NCBI RefSeq assembly: GCF_019578655.1
Contig: NC_063260.1
Span: forward strand, 28,916,888 to 28,980,887
Direction of reading: 5' to 3'
DNA from: Ricinus communis
Taxonomy: Eukaryota; Streptophyta; Magnoliopsida; Malpighiales; Euphorbiaceae
Length of the DNA stretch: 64,000 bases
The position numbers were made by a program, and so were the translations under genes. Shown piece after piece: positions 37,661 to 50,400 of the stretch; the stretch's first letter is position 1; every line of letters starts with the position of its first letter. The notes beneath the pieces are model-generated. The model ran no database searches, was not told the DNA's origin, and was given only the letters and a program-made list of their open reading frames with translations.

Positions 37661-38187
37661 TGCCAGATATGATTCAATAGGAACGCTCAAGCCCTTCTAC
37701 CCCGTTTGGTATTCAATAAAAACTAGCTTCATTTCCAGGGCCTTCTGACTCCTGCCGGAGACGGCACGGACGATGAACCACGCCCGATATTCATCAATGC
37801 CTTTTTCAGCCAGATAGCGAGCGATCAAGCGAGAGCGGGTAGTATGAACTAACTGGAACTAGGAGTCTTCCCTTCCTAAAGCCTTTCTAACTAAGCCCTC
37901 TCTTTCTAAGGCGCTTGGAGATCCAGTTTGAGTGGAAGTTCCCGTTGGAGTGGAGTCTTTTACCAGGCCGTTTTCTGGGCAGCAGAACAAGAACGAAAAG
38001 AAAAGAAATAGGTGTCAATAGGGCAGATACAGCACAAGGTCTAAGGCTTTGTCGAACAAAACCTTTCGCTAGAAGCTCTTCCACTTGCCTATTTAACTCA
38101 GCGCGCTCCTTAGGCAACTGCTGGGGGTACCTATCCAACCAAACGGGGTAAAAGGGCTTGAGCGTTCCTATTGAATCATATCTGGCA
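37661..38187. mobile_element. Inverted-repeat insertion with gypsy-like pol fragment in HAD copy B intron 3
   Basis: Arms of 50 nt at 37661-37710 and 38138-38187 are reverse complements with one mismatch. They enclose about 427 bases that are clearly richer in G and C than all neighbouring DNA. On the minus strand, about 38130-38030 reads [19 protein letters not shown] and then [16 protein letters not shown]. That matches the region just before the reverse transcriptase core of Ty3/gypsy polyproteins (the family form has PCAVPALL). The rest of pol is absent. No target-site duplication is obvious. The base composition and style resemble plant mitochondrial DNA, where such gypsy fragments also occur, so a mitochondrial transfer is an alternative to a transposon. 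Confidence 0.6.
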
Positions 38188-38453
38188 TTGGTTGGAAAAA
38201 AACCTGCTTCAGAGCTAATAGGGATTCTATTCTAAAGAAAGGAGCATCTCTTTTTTCAAATCGATATTTAGGGATCTCTCTTGTTCATAGATCTTTGAAC
38301 AACATCAATCGATGAAGCTGATGCAGAACTTCAAAAAATAGTTGCCAAAGATGCCTTTTCTTCAGCTGGCCGTCGAATCATATGCCGGGAATTTCTACTA
38401 CTTATATCTTGCTTTTACAGTCTTATCTACCTGGAAACTTGTTTTCCAATCTG

Positions 38454-38483
<30 letters not shown>
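38454..38483 (+). repeat. A30 tract abutting a splice acceptor
   Basis: Thirty consecutive A residues are followed directly by CAG and exon 4 of HAD copy B. The equivalent place in copy A reads GGGAAAAACAG. A pyrimidine tract is missing, so the acceptor should be weak. Confidence 0.85.
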
Positions 38484-38484
<1 letters not shown>

Positions 38485-39033
38485 AGGCTAGCCGCAGATA
38501 AGCTGAAGGCTGTAGATGGCCTGTATAAAGTGACGAAATGGGTAGAAGATCATGGCCTGAAACGAGCTGCAGTTACTAATGCTCCAAGAGCTAATGCTGA
38601 ACTTATCATATCAATCCTCCGGCTCACAGATTTCTTTAATGCTCTCATCATAGGTAGTGACTGTGAACATCCCAAACCACATCCAGATCCCTACATGAAG
38701 GCTCTTGAAGCCCTCAAGGTGTCGAAGGATCATACCTTTGTGTTCGAGGTATAACTTTCTTTCATACACTGTACATTCAGAAGTGGAGTATGGGGTCTTA
38801 AAGAAACCTATTGTGTTCCTTTTCTTCGTTTCCTGGGTAGGATTCTGTTTCAGGTATAAAAGCTGGAGTTGCAGCTGGTTTACCTGTTGTTGGATTAACT
38901 ACTGGAAATCCTGAACATTTTACTCGAGGAAGCAAAACCTGCCTTTCTTATAAAGGACTATAATGATCCAAAGTTGTGGGCAGCTCTGGAAGAATTTGAT
39001 AAAAAGCAATATGCCGGAAAAGCTGCTACTTAA

Positions 39034-39792
39034 ATAAGTCTTAAAGTAAGTCTATCCACCAATTTTATCTTGCTGTTCAGAGCAGCCTCTTCTTCAGATT
39101 TAGCTGCTTAACTTATAATTATATCACTGCATCATGACAACTAAAGTGGTTTAGCATTTTTACATTGCAACTGAATTAGTCTGTCGACTTTAGTTAATTT
39201 TGTCGTTCATCTAATTATGAAAATTTACATAAAAAATTTTAAAAAAACCAGTGAAATTGCTATTTTAGAACAGTGAAAGGGACAAATCCTGAAGTAGTTG
39301 TGAACTTTTAAAACTCCAATTACTCGTCAGTGAGCCATTGCTTTATTCATAACTATGGCTGGTGTATCGTATGATAAGCGCCTGTTCCAGGAGGTGAAAC
39401 CAAAGAATTAAACAGAGGCACAAATTTTGGGTAAAAATGGAAGTAGAAGATTTCATGGCTTCATAGTTTTTCCCACTTAGCCACGAAGATTCCAACACCC
39501 TTTTTTCTTTTTCTTTGGTCTCGCCAATTTACCTGCTTATTTCTTCGTCAAATTCTTTACCTATGTGTAGATGGATTGCAAGAGGAATCTACAATGAACA
39601 ACTGAACAACCAACAAAAATGGCAGCTGAAAACTTACAATCCAATGTGACCGAGAAACTAAATTGACAAATTTGATCCGAGTAGGAGAGGGGAAGAAAAG
39701 AAGAATGGCTGTAGCTGAGAAAGCCTGCCAAATAATATCTTTTTCTAAAATATCTGTTTGTTACCAAGTGTAACAGCTGTTCCTCATTAATC
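39034..39792. other. Spacer between convergent HAD copy B and DRP1
   Basis: This holds the 3' ends of both genes. No further gene is recognised. Confidence 0.4.
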
Positions 39793-42700
39793 TCATCTAG
39801 CCCATGAGACCGAATCAATCTCATCTCTAGCTGACTTGTATAGCTCGAGTCTCTTGGCACATTCCTGCCTTCTTTCCATCAGGGCAGGATCTTCATCTAA
39901 CAATTGTGCAAGTTGCTTGGCCTGCAACACAGACAGAAAATAATTAGCAAAAGATCCATTTGCAAATTATCTTCTTCTAAGGGCTCACGGCTTTGCAGAG
40001 TTTTTTCTTCTCCTTTTTTTTTTTTCTTTTCCTTTACCTCTTTTCTGCCTATTTGGGTGTAGAAGTGATCCAGCAAAGACCGCTTGGCCTCCCTGACTTG
40101 ACAATGAACCACAGCCTTAGGAATAGAAATCCTGAGGGCCTCAGACACCATTCCAACATAAGAGGAAACGTTGGATCCTATTCTGCGAAAATGGCCTTCT
40201 GTGTACCGATCTGCATTGTTGGCAATTGGGTTTCCAACCTTCTCCATCTCCATGGGTATTTTCCTGAAGAAATCCACAGTCAGGTATGAGGATTCCATGT
40301 CCACCAGCCTCAAAGTAGTCTTCCTACTGTCTTCACGGAACCTCTCCAGTGCGTCACTGGCAGCAATTGCTATTTCAGCTTGAAGAGTTGGAAAACGCTT
40401 CAACTCCTGTCCAATTTCATAATATTAAATTACTTCCTTCTCCTGTTACAGGAACATTTTTACTGAAAACACTAGTAGGATTCCAAATCCCAAACCTGTG
40501 TTTCTCCAACTGACCTCCTCACAAGTTCTTTCAAAATGAAGTGAACCTGCAAAAAGGAATTAACAATATGACCTCATAAAGTTCAAAACCTTAAACTTGA
40601 ATTCTCTGCAATGCCCATATTAATAAGCTGATCATTATGACAGAATAAGACGCTAAATTTTGGATTACTACCTTTGTTTCATATAATCACATCTCATACT
40701 TCCGCTCTCTGCTTAAGAGGAATAGAAATTTAACTTAATTCAAACTTTAAAACATTCCTTGGATAGAAATTTAATTTTTTTAAACATAGAAAATTCCTTT
40801 CTTATATAATATGACTCAGGTAAAGAACCAATCCATCTTTAGGTAATAGACATCTTAAGACCAAAAAAGCAAACCAGTTTGCTGAGCATCATGACCTGTT
40901 TAATAACATCAAAAACCTGCCAAAGAAAACCTCAATACAAATGAGATAAAAAAAATTAAAGAGAGTGCTTACAGCATCTACAGAATTTTCAGCTGGTGCT
41001 TTGAAATAACTAATAGCACCATCAATAAGGCGTCTATATCCTTGCTCAGGTGCAATCAAATGAGGTTGATACCCATCTGCTTCTGAGACCACTTTTCTTA
41101 TATTTTGCGGAGATAAATGTCGGTCAAATGGAAGTTTCCTCAAGGCAGAAGGGAGCTGGTGATTGAAAACTCCATAAATTCGATCTCCGCCAGGTCGCCT
41201 AAGATGTAACACAGGAAAGCAGCAGGAAACTAACAGGCTATTATAGACTTTCTTAATCATCAAATCATGCTCAGAACAAAGAAGGTAAAACAGCTGTCAA
41301 AACAGTTATCGTCAATTAATCAGTACCAATGCATTTCAATTATGCATAAAGCTGGTACAAAATCGGAATTAGGCACATCTATTTTCTGGTTAAGACAGTT
41401 TTTCTACCCCAAAAGATGAAGAAAGAAAGAAAGGTCTGATGCAGTACCCTCCATCCAAATGCTCCTTGAATACCCGGTCAAAAGCACGACATAACTCCAA
41501 GACAGTGTACAACTGTGCCTGATACATACACGCAGAGAAAGGATTCAGTTGATCTCTTAACCCAACTTGTGATTGCACTGTCAATTATAATCAGTATGCA
41601 TAAGCTCCTACCCCAGCATCAATAGCAACAGGTCTACCTAGGTGGTCCAACTCCGCTTCAAGTTCATCAATGCTTCTGTTAACTAAAGATGTGATGCCTG
41701 ATATGCGCGATTTGATTACAGACTCCAAATGCTGAAAACCATACAATTAATAATTAGTGATGAAGAAAAACTAAATATAGAACTACTGAGGAAAAAAGTG
41801 GGAAAACTGTTATGGCCCGATTAGAGGTGTGATGTTACTCATCAGTTACTGTCTCTAAATTGAAAAATAAGACATCGTCAGTCTTGCAGACATAAAGAAA
41901 AGTCACCTTGGATAGAAGTTTTGCAAGATATTCTGCACCCATTCTGCCAGCAAGGTGCCTGTAATCAGGACTAGAGGCAAAGAACTCGCGTTCCTTTCGC
42001 CTGGCAGCTATCATGTCTACATTCTTATTGATATCAGCTTGAGAGCGGTTCACAATTCCAACCCAAGGGCGTTGAAGTGGATAAGCCCTTCCTTCAAGAA
42101 TCTAAAGTAAAAGCAAAGAACAAAAGAGAAAGAGAGTTTATAGACTATATCTAACATGCAGAAAATTATTAATATCAGGGGTTGTTGGATTCCAGTTGAA
42201 ATCACAGAACATATCCATCTAAATGAGACATCATCTACAATTCAACTAAAATTTTTTGAGAAGTCTTACATCCAAAGCATTTGTTCCCTTATCCATCAAG
42301 TCAAGCTTTGTCAACACACCAAAGGTTCTTTCACCTGGAAAGAATTAAGAAACATCTAAACTTATGAAGAACACTAAAAATTAACGCATAATTTGTTGAA
42401 TTAAGCTTCGAATAAAACTGGATAAAGTAACACCTGCCGGATCAACTTCTCTGGAGAGTTTGATAGCATCAGATGTTGCAATATCTTGATTGGCTGGAGT
42501 TATGGCCAGAATAAGGCAATTTGGCTGCATTCAGTAATAATATATTAACAGAAGAGACTGAAAAACGTTTGCATTTTGTCAAAGAATGTGCAAAACTCTA
42601 GCAAATTGCAATCGTCCCAACATTTTGCCTTCTGCCTCTCCTCTGTAGAGGAACATTCACATCCAAAGCTGCTCATGCTAACCAGCCACACCATCACCAC

Positions 42701-45008
42701 TAGAACTAGGGATAAAATAAAAGAAAGTTTGAGTCCAATTTGCAACCATATTTCTTTGAAATTGAAACAAGTTACTGATGATCACACCTTCTTGGTCAAA
42801 GAGGATTATTTGGTAAACACAGCCAATCAAACGGATTACAAAGAGAAGAAGAAAAAGAGCTGCCACTTGAAGTGGAGGCAAGACCTCATTAATTCATATT
42901 TGGAATACCAACCAGTAATTATATAAAAATTAATTCCAAAGAAAACTGAAGCTCTTGTACCCAGGAATTCTCTCCTTAGCATAACAAATAGGTTTCAGTA
43001 CTCATGCATCAAAAGTTTTGCTTGCCATGGGGCCTACATGTGGGAGTCTACATACAAATTGAAGAGCAGTTATTTGTTAAAAAGGAAGTATTAAATGGAC
43101 TGCGACAGAAAAGGATTTTTCTTAAATACATAAACATGTATCGCATTCCCATGTAGCAACTTCTTTATCTATGTACTAATTGAAAAATTAGATTTCCAGT
43201 ACCTTTTCAACATATGAACGAACCATATTTTCAATGTCCTTAACAATGCTCTCTGGCTGTCCCTCTGTAAAACAAAATCTACAAGTTACAAATTTAACAA
43301 GCATAAAGGAAACTAACGATGATAGTACATCCATGAATATGGAGGAGACAGAGTATAATAATTTATGGGCAAGGTTAGGTGAGTATACCGACAGCAACCT
43401 TGGTTAGACCAGGCAAATCTATCAATGTCAAATTGACAACTGCAAAAAAGAAGAGGAAAGAGAGGAAAAGAATGAAGTTATGATTCTATCATGATACTGC
43501 CAAAATGAATGTGCACTATACAGAATATGATGCCCAGAGTACAAGTGGCTTCTTTTACCATGTGGAGAGTAGATACTGAGATGAATAGGAACGGAAGAAA
43601 TCTGTTTTGACTTGCCAGTCATTTTATCAGTTTCATCTTGCATTTCCTTTCGAACCAGGGCTGCATAAGAAATGACCGTTATTGTGAATGCATAAAAACT
43701 AAAACAATTATGCTATCTCAATCTCCAAAAAAAGCCACTTTCAAGTAAGCTTCTAAAATGGTTCAATTAAGGGGGGAAGCACAAGAGGTACTAAAAGGAA
43801 AATCAAACACTCATTATTATTACCTTGCTATTCTTTTTTCCTGTGAAGCAAATTTAATATTACCAAGTGTAATTTTTTCTTACTGTGTTTGATTTATAGA
43901 AAGATTGAACAAAAATGAAGAAAGTAAGTTTAGAAGCTAAAAGGACAATCTTTTTTAAAGAAAAATAATAGAAGCTATGTTAGAAATTGGAGCTGTGACC
44001 CAACACACAATCATACTTCCTATTCCCTGTTCTGGTTTAAAAATCTTGAGAACGATATAATTAAACATTTGAGATAAAGGGACTTGAACTTTGTGGAATA
44101 TTATTCATTTTAGAATAAATTTAAAATATCTAGTTAAAAATGTGTAATTTCAAACTCTCGCTTCTAAAACTTGTTTTTGACATATTCTCTTTTGAGTGTT
44201 AGTATGTAACAAGTAAGAGATTGAATCAATGGATGCTAATTTGATTTTCTAAATGAATATTTTCTACATTTACACAAAAAGAAAAATAAGAAGAAAAGAG
44301 AACATACAGAAATCTGCAATTCTTTTATTTGGCAAGTGAAGAAACTCTGCATACTCCTGTATCCCTATTGCTGTCTTGTGCAGTTGCAACACTAAAGGCC
44401 GCCTTGTCACAATTCCTGAATTATGTTTCACAAAGATCATACTTAATTTAACATCATAAAGCTAGTTTCACTTTCCAACAGAACTTTAAAGAAAAAAGAA
44501 AACGATTTTTAACTTTTTAGAAAATAAGAAAATTATAAATTACATTTTTGTTTTCTCTGTTTTCTAGACATAACAAGAACAGAGGATAAAGCTTGAGTTC
44601 GGTTGACAAGACTAACAGAATAAAGAAAACGAGCAAATAACAGCTCTAAAAGTTCAGTAACCTGATCCTCTAGGAAGAAAATCTCGACCAACAATGCTCT
44701 CCAGAACCGATGACTTTCCAGAACTCTGAAATGCGACACAGTTTGAAAACCAAGAAAAAAACGCATAAAGATAAACCACATGCCCATGGCCAAGAAATAC
44801 ATGATATATAAAGAATAAAAATAGAAAGATGTAACGTAGCGAAAATAAAGAAATGCAGATAGAGAACCTGGCCGCCAACGACGGCAACAGAGGGAAGCGA
44901 CTCCCAAAGAGTAGGCAAAGAAGCAGTATCGGCACCATAGTCACCGAGGACGGTGCAAGCCCTCTGTATTCTGTTGACAAGGCCGATCAAGCTCTCCATG
45001 GCGGCCAT
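39793..45008 (-). CDS. DRP1: Dynamin-related protein 1 (phragmoplastin type), 15 exons
   Basis: Large GTPase of the plant DRP1 family, which acts in clathrin-coated vesicle scission and cell-plate formation. Exons: 45008-44868, 44725-44662, 44415-44308, 43660-43559, 43439-43389, 43264-43203, 42524-42434, 42334-42270, 42101-41907, 41731-41612, 41518-41448, 41198-40973, 40546-40496, 40406-40038 and 39921-39793, total 1845 nt, 614 aa plus TGA. G1 GGQSSGKSS is at 45-53, G3 DLPG at 146-149 and G4 TKLD at 215-218. The dynamin middle domain ([12 protein letters not shown]) and GED ([15 protein letters not shown]) follow. There is no PH or proline-rich domain, which separates DRP1 from DRP2. Length and many stretches fit the DRP1C/D/E group; the N-terminus ([20 protein letters not shown]) is most like DRP1E, while the middle and GED are most like DRP1C. 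I leave the paralogue open. Confidence 0.93.
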
Positions 45009-45224
45009 TGGAGTGAAATCTTCTCTAGGAAGTAATTTTGAATTTGAACGGAAAGTAGAGAGGCTAAGAAGAAGGCATGCAAAGAAAGTGATTATTAGGA
45101 GTAGTAGAGCTATTTTCGCTTTCCTTTTTTTTTTTTTTTAATTATTTTGGACAAGGGAAGAAGAAGAAGAAGAAGTTGTTATTGGTTGTGACTGTGAATC
45201 TCTGTGTACATGAACTGTGACTGT

Positions 45225-45249
45225 GAGAGAGAGAGAGAGAGAGAGAGAG
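45225..45249 (-). repeat. (CT)n microsatellite upstream of DRP1
   Basis: About twelve CT units (GA on the plus strand) lie roughly 220 bases upstream of the DRP1 ATG, in the probable promoter or leader. Pyrimidine tracts of this kind are common near plant transcription starts; a regulatory role is only possible. Confidence 0.7.
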
Positions 45250-46319
45250 TACGCCACGCTGTGGAAATGTTGTTTGTTTTCTGTTTGATGTTTTGAATTT
45301 GCAGGGACTATCTCGTGACTTGAATTTTGAACTTGGTTGGTCACATAACACATTTCCTTAATCAAGAAGATATTTCCTGTCACAAAAGAAACAAAGAATT
45401 AAATGATTTGCTATTTAGTAACAGATTTTGATACAAAACCTTTTAACTTAAAAATTCAAACAAAAAAGGTGAAATCAATAAATACAAAATCCATTTTCTT
45501 TTGATTTCCATGGACTCACATTCCTGATTTTAAGTTCAAAATTCTTAAAACTTTTATTTTCACTCTTCAGAATTTAAACTCAATTATGACTTTTTGTACT
45601 CATTACAATTTGTACCCTCAACTTTTAGTATTTCTTTTGGCTTAATTGTCAAACATTATTTTTATATTTCATTTTATTAGAATTCACTTACATTAAGAAA
45701 ATATATAATATAATTAATTTTAGACTAATTTACACTTCTATAATTATTTTAAAATTTATCACATGTATTCTAAGATAAAAATAAAATATAAAAAAATTTA
45801 ATATTGTATTGGATATATAAAAGTGATAAATAATAAAATTTCTTTATTTGAAAAAATAACAGATATAATGAAATTTAGAAAATTTTTATTATTAAATTTA
45901 GTACCTATTTTAAAGAATTTAATATCAAAATCATACTTTAATATCAATTTCAATTTTAGCCCCAATCAAATAATCAGAAAAATTTATTGATGTGGCATAA
46001 ATTATGGCAACAATAATAATAAAAAGAAGATTGAATCAACGATCCTATTATTAAAATTTTATTGTTTAAGCACGTAAAATTTAATAAAAATTAAAAATTA
46101 AAAAAAATAATTCTATATGCTTAATAATAATATTATTTTATGAGATAAGTAAACAATTCAACTCTTAATTATCATTAGAGTTCACGCCACATATTAAATT
46201 TAACTAATAATTTTAGCTTTTACAAATTGAAAATTAAAAGTTACATGCTAAATTTGATAACAAGGCAAATTACAATATCTTTTTAGCAATTAAATCTAAT
46301 TTCCAAAAATAACTGTACA
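45250..46319. other. AT-rich spacer upstream of DRP1
   Basis: Very AT-rich; no coding region is recognised. Confidence 0.4.
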
Positions 46320-47428
46320 TGGACTAGCAGTGGCATCACTTGCCTTGGATTTAACATCATCAAGATAATGCTGATATATGTAGGAAGAGAAGCCCCAGAC
46401 TGCCATCAGCATGGCTATAACCTTCACGCCATTTCATGGAAAAATATCACAGAACAGGCGACGCCAATGAGCTAATGACATTGGAGAAAAGAGATATCTC
46501 AAAAATTTGCTGGTCAACCCCAGCAAACCCATTGAGGATATTTGCCAAGTAATAGCAGTCCAAATGAGGGTCATCAAGTATGATACTCTACCCTTTCGTA
46601 CTGTTTCATTTCATTTTCCAGACTCCCCCATTCTCCACTTGCGAAAAGCCTCACCACACAGCTACAAGTTGTAATGAATGACGGATATATTTGCATATCG
46701 AACACACCAGAGAAAGTTTCTCTCTCTATAACCTTCTCGAAAGATAGCTGCAGCAACGAAAGGTATAGAGAGTATGTTGCAGATGCACCGGTTGTGCACA
46801 AAAATCCAACTGCACACTTTCCTTTAGAAATTCCTGAAGGATTCTCGGAGTCTGCATTGACTGCAAGGAGGGATGCTGAAACAGTAAGAAGGAATATAGA
46901 ATTGAATATTAAAGGAGTGAAATTCTGTGAATTAAGGAAGAAGGAAAAAAGTGCGTTGAAGACCGAGAATAAGTGGAGACTGGAAGGTACAGCAGTCCAT
47001 ATGAGTACATCAAGTTGTCACCTGTCAAGAGTTAGCCAAAGGCAAGGTAAAGAAGCAAAAGGGTGGACAGTTTTGGTTTAGTTGCAGAGAGAGAGTTGAC
47101 AGAATTTGTGGAAGATGAGAAAAAGAAAAGGAGGGGAAGAAGCAAAGGGAACCCAGCAGATTGAACAGAAGTTGCCATCCATTTGCTATTCCCACCTTTG
47201 TCATAGTATAATCTTCCCAAAAGAGCCCCTTGTCTCTGTGTTTTCACATCGAGAATTCTTTGCAGATGAAGAGATGTCAAAGGGGCTTCTTACTTCCCAA
47301 ACGAATCCTCCTACATCTATATATAAATGCTGGTTTATTAAGAATACGCAAGAAAAGCACTTCGCAGATTGACCTGAGAGAAGAAAGAGGGTATAGCAGG
47401 TCACACGTAGCCACCACTTAAAGTGTAC
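46320..47428 (-). pseudogene. Purine permease (PUP family) pseudogene
   Basis: Translating the minus strand in shifting frames recovers most of a plant purine permease, a ten-helix membrane carrier of the drug/metabolite transporter superfamily that takes up adenine, cytokinins and alkaloids. In order: [20 protein letters not shown] (about 47420), [18 protein letters not shown] (about 47235), STLLLLYLAFG followed by an in-frame TAA, then GDNLMYSYGLLYLPVSTYS. A small deletion with frameshift removes the usual LLSATQLA stretch. Next come FNALFSFFLNSQ, a long clean run through SLYLSLLQLSFEKVIERETF and LFASGEWGSLENEM (46801-46577), a frameshift near 46590, TLIWTAITWQ, and VIAMLMAVWGFSSYIYQHYL near the end. 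About 140 bases of unrelated sequence split GQSA from LLGR. With a stop, a deletion and further shifts it cannot make a carrier. Confidence 0.88.
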
Positions 47429-50400
47429 AAGTTTAGGGAGTAGTTTACTGTTAACAGAGAGCTCGTTTTTTAGTCTGGCTCCACATCAACAACAGCTGAA
47501 AAGCGCATAAAGATATATGATACCACGATAAGTACTGACCAAAACAAATGGAATGCTATAACAAACACACAATTTAGCAAAGGATATGTAGAGTAAATTA
47601 TGATGTTAATGCCTCGACGGTCCTGGATGTATCTTTCAGTTTACCTTAATGAAATAGCTTTTCCTCAGGAAGAATTTAGAATAAATAAATAACTAAAAGC
47701 TTTTGCTGCTACTTTGAGTATATGTAAGATGGTTTAACAATTATCAAAAGCAGTTTCTGAATCTTGATCTTTTGCAGGCAATGCAAGATAAGTATTAGCA
47801 CAGGAAATAAGAAAACCTAATGAACCTTAAGATCAGTCAGTTGCTTCAGACAGTTGAGATTAATCCGTTGCTTCAGACATAATTCTCTACATTAAAGTTA
47901 ATAACATCAATGATGACTAACCTGTGATTTCAGGTTTGCAGCTCCTGAGGACCATCCATGAAGATGGGATCTAGAAAAGAGAACTAATGAACTCTTAAGC
48001 AAAAAGAATACTTGTCTATCTTCCTGTGCTTATACCCTTTCATCAATGATTTCTTGCCCTTTCAGTCAATACTAGCTTTATGTAATGGTTGGAAACTCTG
48101 CAGAGTTTGACCAGTCTGATTTTATAGTCAACCACTGGGTTCAACAAGCAATAAATAAATAAAAATCTAGGTTTTCATGGCTCCTTGCTAAATATCACAT
48201 GCAAATTGTCTCACCCATTGTTCAGCTACATAGTTTTGTGAAGATTCAGCAGATTATACTCATATATTTACACAATCTTACTCTTTTGTTTGGTTGCAAC
48301 TGACCAGCCTCTTGATGATTATCACTGAATGATATTGTTATATAGTCCACCTTGGCTGGCTATTCAGGATATATTCAAGACTACTATGAAGTATAAAAAC
48401 AAAATTTAATTTTTATTTTATTTTTATAAACTATTTTCGTGAAATATAATTTTTTAAGTAACATAAATTTATCTACTTTTTCTTTTTGACAGTTCTCAAA
48501 ACTTATATATACATATATAATTTTTTTTTTTTTTAAATTTATCCATGGCAATTTCAAATGAGGCTTAAAGTGTAATTGTACAGCAAAGTAGCTTTCTTTG
48601 GCATGACTAAAAATGTCAACATATAGTTTAAGGGGGTGGGTGATTAGGAATTCAATATGTATCATGTCAACATGATAATTGATAGGTTGATTTTTGTGTT
48701 TCCGTGTGTGTGTGTGTGTGTCTACAAGCTTATCCCCAAGATAATTTTTTTAAGAAAAATGCAGCAGCAGTAAAATGTTGACCTACATAACCTGTCAAAT
48801 TTTCCTTCTAAAAGTAAATTAGTCATCCAGATTGGTAACTGAAAAGAGTCTCAAGAAATGTAGCTTCAGCAGAAGAGCAAACTGGCAGTGAAGAACATTA
48901 GAACATGAAGTAGAACATTCTGAAGACGAAAGGAGACTAAAACAGCAAAGCAAGAAAAGGACCATAGCATAGGCACAGCAAATCCATATGTATAAAAGTT
49001 AAAAAAGAGCCACCATAAAGCCAAACCAAAACATGAATTCTTCATATGAAAATGACAACACCTAAAAACAATTCTTAATCAATTACATGAAGATGCAATT
49101 ATAACACTTAACAAAGGAACATGACAAGGGAAATGCTCCAACTTGTTACATTGCCTCACAAATAACACACACAAAATTTCACTCTCCACAGGTCAAAGAG
49201 AGTGGCACAAGGTGTCTTCATTTGCCTTCTAACAACAGCAAATTTTTAACTGCTCAATCAGTCAGAACAAAAATGGTTTTTCCAGAAACAGAAGCTAAAG
49301 TTCATTCAACACTAAAAAAGACATTACAATATTCAATATCCTCCCTAGAAGTAGAGGAGTCAAATTCTTTGGTAAGAAGATGCGCTTCTTCGTAATCAAC
49401 CGACCCCAAAGGGGAATCATCTTATGACTACTTCACAAAAGAACTATTAAGCCAAATGGGGAAAAATGAATCATTCTTCAACAGTGATGACAAAGCTTTT
49501 ATTATAAGAATGAATACCATCAGTATTCGGTCCCATCTTATTAATTTTCCGTTTACTAACTTCTATTAGGATTTGGTTTAAGTCAAATCATTGCCAAATA
49601 CAAGGAGGAGGATTATCAACCTTACATAAAAAAAACCCTGCAAGTAAGCAATTCATTCAACACATTTATTAGCAAATCATTAATTTTTCATTTCTCTTAA
49701 AACTCTTATTTAACTTCATCGTAGTAGTGAATATTAAATACCAGGTCCGATATTTCCTCTAAGAGAAACGGGAGAATCTACTCAATCTCATTATTTTCTT
49801 TGGGCAATAACCGCCGTTTCCCATCTAAAGGATGTTTTAAGATGCATCTGCTCCCAAACATACGAAGTTATTTTAAGAGATCTATTTACATGCTTTTTTC
49901 CCCTTTCAAAACACAATAAATACACCTCAGCTTTTGAAGTATAATCATCAGAAATCGTTTCTCTTCTCTTCATAATTTTACTATCATCATAAATATAGTA
50001 ACAATATCATATGTTGAAATATAAAAAATTTAAAAAAAATTCTCACCCCAACAAGAAACAAAAATAAACCACATCTACACAGAAGAATATAACAGCTGAA
50101 AATACAAAGAATCTGGTAAACTAGAGCAAGATCAGAAAAAAAGAAATCAACAATTCACTACCAGAACATTTGAATCATGTTACTGCTAAAATGAAGACAT
50201 TTTGAAGGTCTTATATATGCTAAGAATATAAACAGCAGCCGTGTGATCTTGTTTGTACGTAGTTTGATCCAAGGACCAGGAACCATTCCAAACACCACTC
50301 AACTCAGAGATATTAATCAGTGGTGCAAGCGCAAGATGGAATAACATTCAACAGTGACTTGGAGCAAAACTACTACTTATTAAAGCCACCTCAACTTTCA

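Larger units (their letters stand above)
36428..39033 (+). pseudogene. HAD sugar phosphatase tandem copy B, two frameshifts
   Basis: The gene structure is the same as copy A. Exons: 36428-36459, 37023-37137, 37466-37616, 38487-38748 and 38841-39033. Exons 2 and 4 are the same length as in copy A (115 and 262 nt). Exon 3 is one base short: at 37481-37483 a run of three G stands where the protein needs four, which leads to a TGA at 37580-37582. Exon 5 has one extra T near 38918-38921, which leads to a TAA in place of DYND. Apart from those two points the protein is intact, with [17 protein letters not shown] and EHPKPHPDPY all present. Both shifts lie in homopolymer runs, so read error is possible; otherwise this is a young pseudogene. 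Intron 3 is about 870 nt (81 nt in copy A) because of an insertion, and its acceptor directly follows 30 A residues. Confidence 0.75.

Noticed and set aside
46674..47081. 135-codon plus-strand open frame
   Set aside because: It is antisense to the purine permease pseudogene, whose minus-strand translation is unmistakable.
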